From positions 62,001 to 126,000 of the forward strand of contig NZ_JACSCY010000002.1 in the NCBI RefSeq assembly GCF_014333615.1: a stretch of DNA of 64,000 bases, given 5' to 3'. Source of the stretch: Hymenobacter citatus. GTDB taxonomy: Bacteria > Bacteroidota > Bacteroidia > Cytophagales > Hymenobacteraceae. How positions within the stretch are numbered: the stretch's first letter is position 1; every line of letters starts with the position of its first letter. The notes under the pieces were generated by a model. The model saw only the letters and a list, made by a program, of their open reading frames with translations, searched no databases and was not told the origin of the DNA. Made by a program: the position numbers and the translations under genes. This document shows positions 8,844 to 18,526 of the stretch, piece by piece.

Positions 8844-9695
8844 ATGGGAACTACCCTCGTTTTTGGTGCCTCCGGTCAGTTGGGGCAATGCTTGCAGCAC
8901 GTAGCGCAGGAGCGCGGCCTCACAGGCATCGTGTTTCTACCCGAGGAGCAAGCCGATATCTTGGACCTGGAAAAGCTGCAAGCAGTTTTTGCCGAGCACC
9001 AGCCGGCCTATTGCATCAACTGCGCCGCCTACACGGCCGTGGATAAGGCGGAGGACGAGGTAGCCATAGCCCGCCGCGTGAACCGCGACGGTGCCGAAAA
9101 CTTGGCCCGCCTGTGTGCCCAGCACAACACCATACTCCTGCACGTCTCCACCGATTTTGTGTTTGCCGGCACCGGCAACGAGCCCCTCACCGAAACCGAC
9201 CTGGCCGAGCCCATCAGCGTGTACGGCCTCACCAAGCTGGAAGGCGAACAGGCCATTGCCCAGCACACCGACAAGTTTTTCATCCTGCGCACCAGCTGGT
9301 TGTATTCTGAATACGCCAACAACTTCGTGAAAACCATGCTGCGCCTAGGCCGCGAGCGGGACGAGCTGCGCGTGATTTGGGACCAGGCTGGCACCCCTAC
9401 CTACGCCATTGATCTGGCTGGCTGCTTGCTCACCATCATCGAGCAAGAAAGCCAGGAGTACGGTATCTACCACTACAGCAACGAGGGTCTCACTTCTTGG
9501 TACGATTTCGCCGTGGCTATTTTCGAGCTAGGCAAGGTAGAGGTGCGTACGGTGCCCATCCGCACCGCCGAATACCCCACCAAAGCCACCCGCCCTGCTT
9601 ACTCTGTGATGGACAAGAGCAAGGTGAAAAAGACGCTGAACCTCAACATTCCGCACTGGCGCGAGAGTTTGCAGACGTGCATGGGGCGGTTGTAG
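8844..9695 (+). CDS. rfbD: dTDP-4-dehydrorhamnose reductase
   Basis: 283 residues. Last step of dTDP-L-rhamnose synthesis: NADPH reduction of dTDP-4-dehydrorhamnose. The Rossmann motif GASGQLGQ is at the N terminus, followed by NCAAYTAVDKAEDE, the Ser-rich strand HVSTDFVFAG, the catalytic YGLTK (YxxxK), and TRPAYSVMDKSK near the C terminus as in RmlD proteins. The ATG at 8844 gives MGTTLVFGASG; an upstream TTG would add three residues and is less likely. No other rhamnose genes are in the window. Confidence 0.93.
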   Translation: MGTTLVFGASGQLGQCLQHVAQERGLTGIVFLPEEQADILDLEKLQAVFAEHQPAYCINCAAYTAVDKAEDEVAIARRVNRDGAENLARLCAQHNTILLHVSTDFVFAGTGNEPLTETDLAEPISVYGLTKLEGEQAIAQHTDKFFILRTSWLYSEYANNFVKTMLRLGRERDELRVIWDQAGTPTYAIDLAGCLLTIIEQESQEYGIYHYSNEGLTSWYDFAVAIFELGKVEVRTVPIRTAEYPTKATRPAYSVMDKSKVKKTLNLNIPHWRESLQTCMGRL

Positions 9696-9720
9696 AATTA
9701 TAGGGTAGAGAATAAAAGAA

Positions 9721-9813
9721 CGTCATTCCGAACTTGCCGAGGAATCTCGCGTGCTGATGTTGGGTAGTATTCAACATCAGCACGCGAGATTCCTCGGCAG
9801 GCTCGGAATGACG
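9721..9813. repeat. CGTCATTCCGA-type long hairpin repeat
   Basis: Inverted repeat between two convergent genes: left arm CGTCATTCCGAACTTGCCGA then GGAATCTCGCGTGCTGATG; right arm CATCAGCACGCGAGATTCC then TCGGCAGGCTCGGAATGACG. It could also act as a bidirectional terminator, although no long U tract follows either arm. Confidence 0.88.
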
Positions 9814-9839
9814 TTCTTATTTTATGATTTCCTGCCGTT

Positions 9840-10307
9840 TCAAAACCGGTCATCATTCACCTCCACCCAAAAGCCATCGGGGTCTTTGAGGTAGACTTGC
9901 TTGATGCCATCGGGGCGGGGGGTGGTTTGGTTGGCTTCGCCGGTCCAGCTGCCGTAGGGAATGTGCAGCTGCGTGAGGCGGGCAGCGAAGGCATCCAAAT
10001 CCTTGACGTGGAAGGCCAGGTGGGCGTTTTTGTCGTGGTCGATAACACCGGTGGCGCCTTGGATCAAGTGCAGCTGCGCGTGCGGACCGAGGCGAAGCCA
10101 CACGTGCTTGCCATCGTGGAAGGGCTCCGGGATTTCAGGCAGTTGCAGTACGTCTTTGTAGAACGCAACGCTCTTGGGAAGGTCGTACACGTACACAGCA
10201 ATGTGGTTGATGGTAGGCGTGTTGCGGCTGGCGGTGCAGCTGCTGCCGAGGGCAGCTACTACGAGGCTCAGGCCACAGCCGAGGCGCGAGAGGGTAGGAA
10301 GGGGCAT
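9840..10307 (-). CDS. VOC-family (glyoxalase-like) lipoprotein
   Basis: 155 residues from the ATG at 10307. The N terminus (MPLPTLSRLGCGLSLVVAAL then GSSC) looks like a lipoprotein signal peptide. A VOC beta-alpha-beta fold follows: INHIAVYVYDLPKSVAFYKD and LPEIPEPFHDGKHVWLRLG in the first half, then HLAFHVKDLDAFAARL and VYLKDPDGFWVEVN in the second. Metal-ligand positions of the glyoxalase fold (His in NHIAV, His in LHLIQ, His in HLAFH, Glu in WVEVN) are present. Substrate unknown. The frame is open further upstream, but that part is not conserved-looking. Confidence 0.82.
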   Translation of the reverse strand: MPLPTLSRLGCGLSLVVAALGSSCTASRNTPTINHIAVYVYDLPKSVAFYKDVLQLPEIPEPFHDGKHVWLRLGPHAQLHLIQGATGVIDHDKNAHLAFHVKDLDAFAARLTQLHIPYGSWTGEANQTTPRPDGIKQVYLKDPDGFWVEVNDDRF

Positions 10308-10448
10308 ACCAGAGAGGGGTAGGATAAGAGAAAGAAAGTAGTGCCGTGGATATGATGTGCAGGAAAGACACAAGATTTTGTGTCTCGTTGTCGAATGACG
10401 CACAATGACCTCGTTCGGATAAATAACTTCAGCAACGATGAGGCACAA

Positions 10449-10747
10449 GATGGTGGGTCTCCACTGCGAAACCTTTCTTAAACATACACAATTGAAGTTT
10501 CCCCAGGGCTGTATTTAGACAAGCCGTGCAGTGCACCTATCGTCTTGGCCGGTAGTTTTACTGGTGGTGGGCTTGGTGTGAACGTACGTGGGCATAAGCC
10601 CCGAGGGGATGAACCGCCGCTTGGTGGCCGTTAACCAGCGGATCTACACTCGCTGGAAAAAGTCCTTGTTGATTAGCAGGTAGGCAACCACGACAACCTT
10701 ACAATAACGGCGAGAGTAAGGTAGGACATCAATAATATCCTCTCTCC
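10449..10747. other. Gap with no recognised gene
   Basis: About 300 bases between the divergent VOC and UvrA-like genes. No hairpin repeat, RNA gene or convincing frame is seen. The segment around 10600-10680 has coding-like composition but no conserved protein could be recognised. Confidence 0.4.
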
Positions 10748-13306
10748 ATGCCTACCCCCACTTCGCCTACCCTCCCTAACTCTTCCGGATTCGTGCAAGT
10801 GCGCGGGGCGCGGGAGCACAACCTGCGCAACGTGGATGTAGATATTCCGCGGGATGCGCTGGTGGTGTTTACGGGCGTGTCGGGGTCGGGCAAGTCGTCG
10901 CTGGCGTTTGGAACGTTGTATGCCGAGGCGCAGCGTCGCTACCTGGAGTCGGTGTCGCCGTATGCGCGGCGGCTGTTTCACCAGATGGCCGTGCCCGCCG
11001 TGGATAGTATTGATGGGCTACCGCCGGCGGTAGCCTTGCAGCAGCAGCGCGGCACGCCCACCACGCGCTCGTCGGTAGGCTCCGTGACTACGCTTTCTAA
11101 TATGGTGCGGATGCTGTACTCGCGGGCCGGCGACTACCCAGCGGGCCAGGGCATTGTGTACGCCGAAGGCTTCTCCACCAACACACCCGAGGGCGCGTGC
11201 CCTACCTGCCACGGCCTGGGTCGCATCTACGAGGCCACCGAAGAAACCATGGTGCCCGACCCCTCGCTCACCATTCGGGAGCGCGCCATTGCGGCGTGGC
11301 CCACGGCCTGGGGCGGTCAGAATCAGCGCGATATCCTGGTGACGATGGGCTACGATGTGGACCGGCCCTGGCGCGAGCTACCCCAGAAAGACCGCGACTG
11401 GATCCTGTTTACCGACGAGCAGCCGGTGGTGCCCGTGTACCCCGGCTACACGCCCGAGCAAACGCAGCGCGCCCTCAAACGCAAGGAGGAGCCCAACTAC
11501 ATGGGCACCTTCACCAGCGCCCGACGGCACGTGTTTCACTCCTTCGCCAACACCCAGAGCGCCCAGATGAAGAAGCGGGCCTTGCAGTTTATGCGCGGCA
11601 CCGAGTGTCCTACCTGCCACGGCAAGCGCCTGCGGCAGGAGGCATTGGCCGTCACGTTTGCAGGGCTGGATATTGCCGATTTCTCGGCCCTACCCCTGCA
11701 ACGGGTGGCAGCCCTGCTGCGCCCCTACGCCGAGGGCACCGCCCCCGGCCGCGCCGCTCAGGACGCCGCACACCCCGAGCAGGCCGAGGTGGCCCGGCGC
11801 ATCACCCAGGACCTGGTGGCGCGTCTGGGCGTGCTGCTCGATCTGGGCCTGGGCTACCTGGCGTTGGAGCGCAGCACGCCTACCCTGTCGCCGGGGGAGC
11901 TGCAACGGTTGCGGCTGGCTACGCAGCTGTATTCCAATCTGTTTGGGGTGGTGTATGTGTTGGATGAACCTTCCGCCGGCCTGCATCCCGCCGACACGGA
12001 AGCGCTGCTGGCGGCCTTGGCTAGCTTGAAAGACGCCGGTAATTCGCTGTTTGTAGTAGAGCATAATCTGGACGTAATTCGGCAGGCTGACTGGCTGGTG
12101 GACGTGGGGCCGGCTGCCGGCGAGCAGGGTGGGCAGGTGCTCTACAGCGGACCGCCCGCCGGGCTGGCCGACGTGGCGGCGTCGCAAACCCGCCGGTTTT
12201 TGTTTGCCGACGAAGCCGCCGCGCCACCCTCCGCGCCGCGCCCGGCCGCGGGGTGGCTGCGGCTGGCGGGCGTCACGCGCAACAACCTGCGCGGGCTGGA
12301 CGTGGCCTTTCCGCTGGGCGTATTCACCACCGTTACGGGCGTGTCGGGGTCGGGCAAGTCGAGTTTGGTGAGCCAGGCGCTGGTGGAGCTGGTGGGCGCG
12401 GCGCTGGGCCAGGCCCTACCCGCGGCCGAGGAAGAAGGCGACTCGCTGGAAGCTGACACGCCAACCGTAAGCGGCGGGCGCATCACGGAAGGCATGGAGC
12501 ACATCAACCGGCTGGTGCGCGTCGATCAAAAGCCCATCGGCCGCACACCGCGCTCCAACATGGCCACCTACACGGGCCTATTCGACCACGTGCGGAAGCT
12601 GTTTGCCGCCACGCCCGCTGCCCGCAAGCGTCGCTACGACGCCGGCCGTTTCTCCTTCAACGTGCCCAAAGGCCGCTGCGAGAATTGCCACGGCGAGGGA
12701 TTTGTGATGGTGGAATTGCTGTTTCTACCCAGCGTGTACTCGCCCTGCCCCGTGTGCCACGGCACCCGCTACAACGCCCAAACGCTGGAAATTCAGTACA
12801 AAAACAAGAACATTGCGGAGGTGCTGAACCTGACCGTGGACGACGCCTGGGCGTTTTTTGACGAAGAACCCGCCGTGCAGCGCGCCCTCACAGTGCTGCG
12901 CGAGGTAGGGCTGGGCTACCTGCGTCTGGGCCAGCCCGCCACCGAGCTAAGCGGCGGGGAGGCCCAGCGCATCAAGCTCGCCACCGAGCTGCAACGCCCG
13001 CCGCGCGGCCACTCCCTCTACGTGCTCGACGAGCCTACCACCGGCCTGCACCCCGCCGACGTGGAGCGCCTGCTCACGCAGCTGCACGCGCTGGTAGAAG
13101 TCGGCAATACGGTGGTGGTGGTAGAGCACACCATGCGCGTAGCCGCCGCCAGCGACTGGGTGCTGGACATCGGCCCCGGTGCCGGCGATGAGGGCGGGCA
13201 GCTGGTGGCCGCCGGCACTCCCGCCGAGGTAGCCAAGGCCAAAGGAAGCAAGACCGCGCCCTATTTGCGGCGGGCGTTAGAGGGAGCTTCGGAGAAGGAA
13301 AAATGA
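10748..13306 (+). CDS. UvrA2-type excinuclease ABC subunit A homologue
   Basis: 852 residues, clearly shorter than the roughly 940 of canonical UvrA. Two ABC ATPase halves: Walker [21 protein letters not shown] near residue 40 and [12 protein letters not shown] near 535. The signature motifs are [15 protein letters not shown] in the first half and [15 protein letters not shown] in the second, each followed by [11 protein letters not shown] or [11 protein letters not shown]. Zinc-binding motifs CPTCHG (twice) and CENCHGEG with CPVCHG are present. The chain runs straight from [16 protein letters not shown] into CPTCHGLG, so the UvrB-binding domain is missing, as in UvrA2 proteins linked to tolerance of DNA-binding drugs. 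It binds DNA as a dimer by family; the damage role here is inferred. Confidence 0.9.
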   Translation: MPTPTSPTLPNSSGFVQVRGAREHNLRNVDVDIPRDALVVFTGVSGSGKSSLAFGTLYAEAQRRYLESVSPYARRLFHQMAVPAVDSIDGLPPAVALQQQRGTPTTRSSVGSVTTLSNMVRMLYSRAGDYPAGQGIVYAEGFSTNTPEGACPTCHGLGRIYEATEETMVPDPSLTIRERAIAAWPTAWGGQNQRDILVTMGYDVDRPWRELPQKDRDWILFTDEQPVVPVYPGYTPEQTQRALKRKEEPNYMGTFTSARRHVFHSFANTQSAQMKKRALQFMRGTECPTCHGKRLRQEALAVTFAGLDIADFSALPLQRVAALLRPYAEGTAPGRAAQDAAHPEQAEVARRITQDLVARLGVLLDLGLGYLALERSTPTLSPGELQRLRLATQLYSNLFGVVYVLDEPSAGLHPADTEALLAALASLKDAGNSLFVVEHNLDVIRQADWLVDVGPAAGEQGGQVLYSGPPAGLADVAASQTRRFLFADEAAAPPSAPRPAAGWLRLAGVTRNNLRGLDVAFPLGVFTTVTGVSGSGKSSLVSQALVELVGAALGQALPAAEEEGDSLEADTPTVSGGRITEGMEHINRLVRVDQKPIGRTPRSNMATYTGLFDHVRKLFAATPAARKRRYDAGRFSFNVPKGRCENCHGEGFVMVELLFLPSVYSPCPVCHGTRYNAQTLEIQYKNKNIAEVLNLTVDDAWAFFDEEPAVQRALTVLREVGLGYLRLGQPATELSGGEAQRIKLATELQRPPRGHSLYVLDEPTTGLHPADVERLLTQLHALVEVGNTVVVVEHTMRVAAASDWVLDIGPGAGDEGGQLVAAGTPAEVAKAKGSKTAPYLRRALEGASEKEK

Positions 13307-13315
13307 AAAAAAGAA

Positions 13316-13407
13316 CGTCATGCTGAGCTTGTCGAAGCATCTCTACCGCTTCGCTGGACTATGACTGCAACGAAGCGGTAGAGATACTTCGACAAGCTCA
13401 GCATGAC
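13316..13407. repeat. CGTCATGCTGAGC-type long hairpin repeat
   Basis: Inverted repeat directly after the UvrA2 gene: left arm CGTCATGCTGAGCTTGTCGA then AGCATCTCTACCGCTTCG; right arm CGAAGCGGTAGAGATACTTC then GACAAGCTCAGCATGAC. It is the same family as at 4362 and 21500 but with a different inner stem. Confidence 0.88.
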
Positions 13408-13517
13408 CGCCAAATGTTAGTGTTCATTCCTTATGTGGAATGACGTTTATGGCTGTTCCGAGTGTCGTCTGCATGTGGGGTAGGCCAACCTTGCAACCGG
13501 TAGCATGTTTGATACCT

Positions 13518-14057
13518 ATGGAAACTACCTCCCCCGACCTGCAATACCCCATCGGCCGTGCGCCTGCCCGCCCCGAAGCACCGCTGACGCCCGCCGAACG
13601 CGCCACGTATATCGAGCAGATTGCCGCCTTGCCGGCCCAACTCACGGCTGCAGCACGCCAGGCCGGTGGCGTGCGCCTGGAGCAGCCCTACCGTCCCGGC
13701 GGTTGGACGGGCCGGCAGGTGATTCACCACGTAGCCGATGTGCACCTGAACTTCTACCTGCGCTACCGCCTGGCGCTCACCGAAGAAAACCCGACCATCA
13801 AACCCTTCGACCTGAACGCCTGGGCCGAGCTGCCCGACGTGGCCGCTACGCCCGTCACGGTGTCGCTGGCGCTGCTGGAGGCCCTGCACACGCGCTGGGT
13901 AACGCTGCTCTGGCACCTCACCGAGGCGCAGTGGCAGCGCACGTTTTACCACCCCACTTACGACATCACCTACACCCTCGACCAAGCTTTGGTGCAGTAT
14001 AGCTGGCACGGGCGGCACCACCTGGCCCATGTGCAGTTGCTGAGTCGGGAGGGGTAA
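13518..14057 (+). CDS. YfiT/DinB-family putative metal-dependent hydrolase or thiol transferase
   Basis: 179 residues from the ATG at 13518 (METTSPDLQYPIGRAP). This four-helix DinB/YfiT fold shows three metal-ligand histidines: one in GRQVIHHVADVHLNFY and two in SWHGRHHLAHV. YPIGR and the PYRPGGWTGRQV block are typical of YfiT-like proteins, annotated in firmicutes as putative bacillithiol S-transferases. Whether this organism makes bacillithiol cannot be judged from this window. An upstream in-frame ATG at 13440 would add a non-conserved tail. Confidence 0.86.
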   Translation: METTSPDLQYPIGRAPARPEAPLTPAERATYIEQIAALPAQLTAAARQAGGVRLEQPYRPGGWTGRQVIHHVADVHLNFYLRYRLALTEENPTIKPFDLNAWAELPDVAATPVTVSLALLEALHTRWVTLLWHLTEAQWQRTFYHPTYDITYTLDQALVQYSWHGRHHLAHVQLLSREG

Positions 14058-14100
14058 ATGCCGCTAGTGGTAGCTCCACTGTACATAGGGGCGAAAAATA

Positions 14101-14141
14101 GTAGTGTTGCATAGAGCTGCTGGGGCTCTATGCAACACTAC
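14101..14141. repeat. Perfect 17-bp hairpin
   Basis: GTAGTGTTGCATAGAGC, a 7-base loop, and the exact complement. It lies between two same-strand genes and has no U tract, so it is more likely a palindromic repeat than a terminator. Confidence 0.75.
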
Positions 14142-14170
14142 AGTCCACAGCACGCGTATGCATAGGGTAT

Positions 14171-14476
14171 ATGACCGATACTACTTCCTCTTCCTTTACT
14201 AAAAAATGCCCCCACTGCCAGCAATGGTCGGCGTGGAACCAACGTCCCAATGACCGGTGCGAGCACTGCGGCGGTTTTCTGGACCCGCGGGCGCAACGTC
14301 GGGTAGAAGACGAAAATCGCAAAGCCAACGAGCCAGAAGCACCATCGGTGTTCGAAATTCAATCGGACGATAATGTGGTGGTGCGGTTTTTTAAGCGAAT
14401 GGGCCGGGTCGGGCAGGTGGTATTCGGCGCTATTCTGGCATTCTTTGTGGCAGTTGTCACCTTCGCGGCGGGCTAA
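14171..14476 (+). CDS. Small zinc-ribbon membrane protein
   Basis: 101 residues. A CPHC...CEHC zinc-ribbon pair spans residues 14-36, followed by a charged linker and one C-terminal transmembrane helix (GQVVFGAILAFFVAVVTF). No known family assigned. The N-terminal ribbon would face the cytoplasm if the helix inserts N-in. It is followed almost directly by a membrane protein gene on the same strand, probably an operon. Confidence 0.75.
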   Translation: MTDTTSSSFTKKCPHCQQWSAWNQRPNDRCEHCGGFLDPRAQRRVEDENRKANEPEAPSVFEIQSDDNVVVRFFKRMGRVGQVVFGAILAFFVAVVTFAAG

Positions 14477-14513
14477 GATAGGGCTGCGGCCCGGCCCGCG
14501 CCGTCTCCTGTTG

Positions 14514-14846
14514 ATGGGCGGGGTGTTGCTCTACGCGGCACTGTATCTCAACCGCCACCTGTGGCACTACCCGCTGCCAGCCTGGCTTTCCTCCCACGGC
14601 GCCGACCTGCTGGCCATGCCCATCCTACTAGGCCTCACGTTAGCCGTGCAGCGCCGCCTGTTCCCGCAGTTTCGCCAACTAGTACTGCCCGATGCCTGGC
14701 TGCTGGGTGCTTGGCTGGCCGTATCGGTTTGGTTTGAGGGCATACTACCGTATTTCTCGGTCGTAGCCGTGGCCGATGCCCTGGATGTGGCGGCGTACGG
14801 GGTAGGCACGCTTGCCTTCCGGCGCTGGTTCAACCGTCCCGACTAA
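14514..14846 (+). CDS. Hypothetical multi-spanning membrane protein
   Basis: 110 residues from ATG 14514 (MGGVLLYAALYL). About three to four hydrophobic helices: residues 1-20, 30-50 (LLAMPILLGLTLAVQRRLF), 62-80 (WLLGAWLAVSVWFEGILPYF) and 85-100. The frame is open further upstream and overlaps the previous gene, but that part is out of character. A TTG codon immediately before the ATG is an alternative start. Function unknown. Its stop overlaps by four bases with the end of the convergent dehalogenase gene. Confidence 0.65.
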   Translation: MGGVLLYAALYLNRHLWHYPLPAWLSSHGADLLAMPILLGLTLAVQRRLFPQFRQLVLPDAWLLGAWLAVSVWFEGILPYFSVVAVADALDVAAYGVGTLAFRRWFNRPD

Positions 14847-15529
14847 TGCTCGATCAGTTGCCTGGCAATGGCGGGTAGGGTAGCCCCGGTATAGGTAGGC
14901 GCGGGTGCCAGTGGGTACGTGGCCTGACCCGCCCGGGCCAAAAAGGCTGCCTGCAAGCCTGCCCGCAGGGCCCCGCCCGTATCCCAGCCGTGGGCCGCCA
15001 CCAGTAGCGCATCGGCAGGGGCTATTTCTAGCTGCCGACACGCAGTGAGGTAGGTGTCGGGGTGAGGCTTGTAGCGCTTCACATCATCAATGCTCAACAG
15101 CTGCTCAAAAAAGCTGGTGAGGTCGGCGTAGTCTATCTGCTTGCGCAGGGTAGGGCCGGGCGAGTTGGTGAGCGTCACCATTCGAAAGCCGGCTTGTTGT
15201 AGCAGGGTGAGGCCCTCTACCACGTCGGGGTGGGGTGGCAGCTCGGCAATGAGCGTAAGCAGCTCCTGCTTGCGAGCGGCCGGGCGCACCGGCTGCCCCA
15301 GGCTTTGAGCCAGCATATCCAGGGCTGCGTCGCCAATCTGCTTGAAATCGTGGTAGGCTGCCGTTACAGTATCTACCAGCGAGTATTGTAATAGCAGCGA
15401 AAACCACTGCTTAAACGCAAAATCATACGCAAATTCTTGATTGATGCCTTGCTGCAACTTGCTCATATCGAGCAAGGTTTCGTTGACGTCGAACAACAGC
15501 AGCTTGGGGCGGGCAGGAGGGGTAGGCAT
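14843..15529 (-). CDS. Haloacid dehalogenase type II-like HAD hydrolase
   Basis: 228 residues. HAD motif I is FDVNETLLD with the nucleophile Asp; motif II is the Thr in VTLTNSP; the Lys is in DVKRYKPHPDTY; motif III is in LLVAAHGWDTGGALRAG. The helical cap follows residue 20. The sequence resembles L-2-haloacid dehalogenases, which replace the halogen of short 2-haloacids by hydroxyl through an aspartyl ester. Actual substrate not shown. Confidence 0.88.
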   Translation of the reverse strand: MPTPPARPKLLLFDVNETLLDMSKLQQGINQEFAYDFAFKQWFSLLLQYSLVDTVTAAYHDFKQIGDAALDMLAQSLGQPVRPAARKQELLTLIAELPPHPDVVEGLTLLQQAGFRMVTLTNSPGPTLRKQIDYADLTSFFEQLLSIDDVKRYKPHPDTYLTACRQLEIAPADALLVAAHGWDTGGALRAGLQAAFLARAGQATYPLAPAPTYTGATLPAIARQLIEH

Positions 15530-15644
15530 GAAGTGGAGTTGAGAGGGGATGGTTGGCAGTTGTCAGGGATGAACTAACAAGTAGCGTACGTGTGTGGCCG
15601 CAGAGCGGCTACAGGTTGGTAGTCGCTACAACACAAAACCAACC

Positions 15645-15700
15645 GCGCCGCGAAGTGGAGTAAGAATCTACAAGGTAATCTTGCTCCACTTCGCGGCGCT
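15645..15700. repeat. Inverted repeat, GCGCCGCGAAGTGGAG type
   Basis: Left arm GCGCCGCGAAGTGGAG(T)AAGA, right arm CTTGCTCCACTTCGCGGCGC, loop of about 16 bases. It lies in the gap between two minus-strand genes. Confidence 0.8.
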
Positions 15701-15774
15701 TAGTTCTGACCACATCACACAACACGGGAAACCTCTAACCGCTCCACAGCCCCAACGCATACCATCACTACCAA

Positions 15775-16794
15775 CTACCAATGCCCCGCCTCCCGTAGCT
15801 GCTGGGCCAGCGCCGCAGTGCGGGGTACAGGGCTGGCCAGCAAATCAGCATACACTACCAGCGGTGGTGCGCATTGTTCGGGGTCCAGGGCCAGCGGAGC
15901 AAAATACGGGTTCAGCAGCTCCACGGGGCCGCGCTGGCAGGGCACCAGTTGCAGATAGTGCGCCAGCTGGGCACGGGGTAGGGTGCTATAGATGGTGAGC
16001 ATGGACGGTGGCTCGGCGGAGATGCCCAGCAACCGTTGCGCGGCGGCCTCGCCGCTCCAAACGCAACCCGCGGGTAGAGGGTAGGGCCAAGTGGGCGGAG
16101 CGGCCGTCAGCCACCGGTAGCGCTGCGGGTTTAGGCGGTTGCGCAGGGTAGCGGCGTAGTGCCCTACCCAGTGTTCCACCACTGCTGGCCGCAGGGCTGC
16201 CCAACCAGCAGGATCGGCCGACCACAGAGCGTGCCCCGCCAGATAAGCCAGCGTGCGCACCACCACCGAGGGCGAGAATCGGGTAGTCTTAGCAATTTCC
16301 CGGACCGGGCAAGCCACCAGCGCTGGCGTGCGCAACAGGTGAAATACCAGGCGCATACCGGCCACATTCAGCTGGGTTGGGGGCACGGTGGAAGGTGCTG
16401 TTGGCGTAGGGGCGGTTGCCGGGGAGGATATGGCCTGCTGATGGCCACGCAGGGCCACCAGCAGGCCCGCCGCGTGCCGCAGCCAGGCATTGCCAGCGGC
16501 ATCGGCGTAGCAGATGCCCCGCGCCCGCAAGTGGGTGCGGGCCTGGTGCGATATGCGCTCGGCCACCACCAGCAGCGGCGGCCCCGAGTGCGTAAGACGG
16601 TCCAGGGCGCCGGTCCAGGTGGTTTCGGCTACCAGGGGTAGGGCCACTACGCTGAAGCAGGCACTAGCGCCCAGCTGCCAGGTTTGCTGCGCTGCACCGG
16701 CTGCCGGCCCCGCGCTGATACGGGTAGCCAATGCCTGCTGCAACCCCAACCGAACCTGCTCCAGTAATACAGATGCAGAGAATAGGGATGACAA
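15775..16794 (-). CDS. AbiEi-type (PF09952-like) antitoxin/regulator, orphan
   Basis: 339 residues. The block RISHQARTHLRARGICYADA followed by AGNAWL matches the AbiEi_2 'D-x-x-GN' region of type IV antitoxins. The middle part (VREIAKTTRFSPSVVVRTLA) reads as a winged helix-turn-helix. Type IV AbiEi antitoxins repress their operon and counter an AbiEii nucleotidyltransferase toxin. No AbiEii gene lies on either side, so this looks like an orphan or a stand-alone regulator. Family assignment is from motif recall. Confidence 0.7.
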   Translation of the reverse strand: MSSLFSASVLLEQVRLGLQQALATRISAGPAAGAAQQTWQLGASACFSVVALPLVAETTWTGALDRLTHSGPPLLVVAERISHQARTHLRARGICYADAAGNAWLRHAAGLLVALRGHQQAISSPATAPTPTAPSTVPPTQLNVAGMRLVFHLLRTPALVACPVREIAKTTRFSPSVVVRTLAYLAGHALWSADPAGWAALRPAVVEHWVGHYAATLRNRLNPQRYRWLTAAPPTWPYPLPAGCVWSGEAAAQRLLGISAEPPSMLTIYSTLPRAQLAHYLQLVPCQRGPVELLNPYFAPLALDPEQCAPPLVVYADLLASPVPRTAALAQQLREAGHW

Positions 16795-16950
16795 AATACG
16801 CTGCCGGCGCTACGTGGCCGGAATAATCAGTGGTAGAGGAAAGGAGAGAAAGCAGGTGCGGGAGTGGCCCTAAACAGCAAGACCGGCGCTGGTAGCCAGC
16901 CCCGGTCTTGCGTGTGCATCAACGCGGCAAAAGCCGTGTTTTGCGGTAGG

Positions 16951-18468
16951 CTAGTAATCCGTGTTTTGTGGATCGAAGTTGGTCCAGCCAGTCAGCCAGT
17001 TGTCAGCAGTGGTGCCTGTGCCCGAGAAGGCACCGATGTAGCTTACTTTCGTGAAGAAGCTGTCCGTCACTTTGCTGTCCGAGAAATCCGCGGCGCTGCC
17101 GGAGGCGGTAGTAGCCGTAGCGGGCGAAGCGCTGCGCGGAATGAAGCTCGGCGCCGTCAGGTTGAAGGGGTTGAGCAGCTGCACGTTATCGGAAGTGGTG
17201 TAACGCCTGTTGCTACCGGCCTTCAACCAGGTGAGCGGCCCTACAGCTGCGCCCCAGGCCGAAGAGTCAGAGGCCATTACGTTGTTCACGGTGAGGCTGC
17301 CGGCGCCGCCGCTACCGCCAATGAAGATAATGCTGCGCTGACCAGCAGTGGAGTTAGAGCCTGTTAGGCTACCTGCCACAATGTTGTTTTTGAATTTGAG
17401 GTTGCCCCCAGCAGCGTTGCCAGCCGTCAGGTTGTGGTCGATGAGCACGTTGGTAGGATAGCCCATGATAATCGAGTTCATGATGCTGATACTCGAATTA
17501 CGACGGATGTGCGCGCCAGCCGTGTACTGGGGGCTGTAGTTGGCCCCGTTGGCGTTGATGATGGGACCAACCGCCGTCACGTTAGAGAATACCGCAGAGG
17601 TCTGGGGGGTAGCCGCAGTTGCCTTACTGTCATTATCCGACTCAAATGCCTTAGAGCCCGATTGGTCAGCCTGCAACGGGTCGCGCAGCGACACAGCGAA
17701 CTGCACCTTGCCAGCGAAGCCGTTATCAGTGTCGAAGTCATCGTCGAAAGTGCGGTGCGACACCAAGTATTTGGCATTCACCGTGCCACCAAACCACTCA
17801 AATGCGTCGTCGCCGCTGAATGATACCTGTACGTGGTCAATAGTAGTGCCGCTACCTACACCGGCCAGCGTCAGGCCGTTCACCTCGTTGTCGGGCGAGA
17901 AGGCCACGCCGCCAAACTCAATGCGCACATACTGCAAGGTGCCGGAGTTGTCGGCTGCGTTGGTTCCGCCGTATTTGGTGCGGGGACCACCCTCAATCTG
18001 GGGTTGGGTGGTGCCCACCAGCGTATTTACCGGAGCGTTACCGGCAATGATGAGGCCACCCCAGTCGCCGTAGTTGCGCGAGCCTTTGGGCTGGTTGGAA
18101 GTGAAGACAATGGGCTTCTCAACGGTGCCCATCGCCATAATCTTCGCGCCAGGTTCAATAATCAGAGCGCCTTTGGTGTCTTTGTCGCCTTTGATGATGG
18201 TGCCGGGCTCAATGGTGAGCGTCACGCCCGATTGCACATACACATAGCCCTTCAGCAGGTATTTGTTGCTAGCCGTCCAGGTGGTGTTGGTTGTGATAGG
18301 GGCGTCTATCGATACCGCTTGCCCGGTGCTAGGGGTGGTAGGGTTGGTAGGGGTAGTGGTGCCGCCGCCTGTTTGGTTGGGGGCGGGGGTGGTGTCCTCC
18401 TTGCTGCAAGATGCCAAGCCAGCGAGTAGGGCGGCTGCCAGGGCCAAGGAACGAGTATGCTTTTTCAT
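16951..18468 (-). CDS. Right-handed beta-helix lipoprotein
   Basis: 505 residues from the ATG at 18468 (MKKHTRSLALAAALLAGLAS then CS), a clear lipobox with Cys at 20. A Thr/Pro-rich linker (about 25-52) follows, then a beta-helix domain with repeated short strands: GVTLTIEPGTIIKGDKDTKG, KPIVFTSNQP, GDWGGLIIAGNAP, LQYVRIEFGG. It is encoded right after a TonB-dependent receptor, 58 bases apart, probably one transcript. Such receptor/lipoprotein pairs replace SusC/SusD pairs in many Bacteroidota; ligand unknown. Confidence 0.85.
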   Translation of the reverse strand: MKKHTRSLALAAALLAGLASCSKEDTTPAPNQTGGGTTTPTNPTTPSTGQAVSIDAPITTNTTWTASNKYLLKGYVYVQSGVTLTIEPGTIIKGDKDTKGALIIEPGAKIMAMGTVEKPIVFTSNQPKGSRNYGDWGGLIIAGNAPVNTLVGTTQPQIEGGPRTKYGGTNAADNSGTLQYVRIEFGGVAFSPDNEVNGLTLAGVGSGTTIDHVQVSFSGDDAFEWFGGTVNAKYLVSHRTFDDDFDTDNGFAGKVQFAVSLRDPLQADQSGSKAFESDNDSKATAATPQTSAVFSNVTAVGPIINANGANYSPQYTAGAHIRRNSSISIMNSIIMGYPTNVLIDHNLTAGNAAGGNLKFKNNIVAGSLTGSNSTAGQRSIIFIGGSGGAGSLTVNNVMASDSSAWGAAVGPLTWLKAGSNRRYTTSDNVQLLNPFNLTAPSFIPRSASPATATTASGSAADFSDSKVTDSFFTKVSYIGAFSGTGTTADNWLTGWTNFDPQNTDY

Positions 18469-18526
18469 ATGGGGTGAAATGAAAATGGGCAATAGGGAGT
18501 AAGGGAAGACGAAGGGTAGGGAAAGG

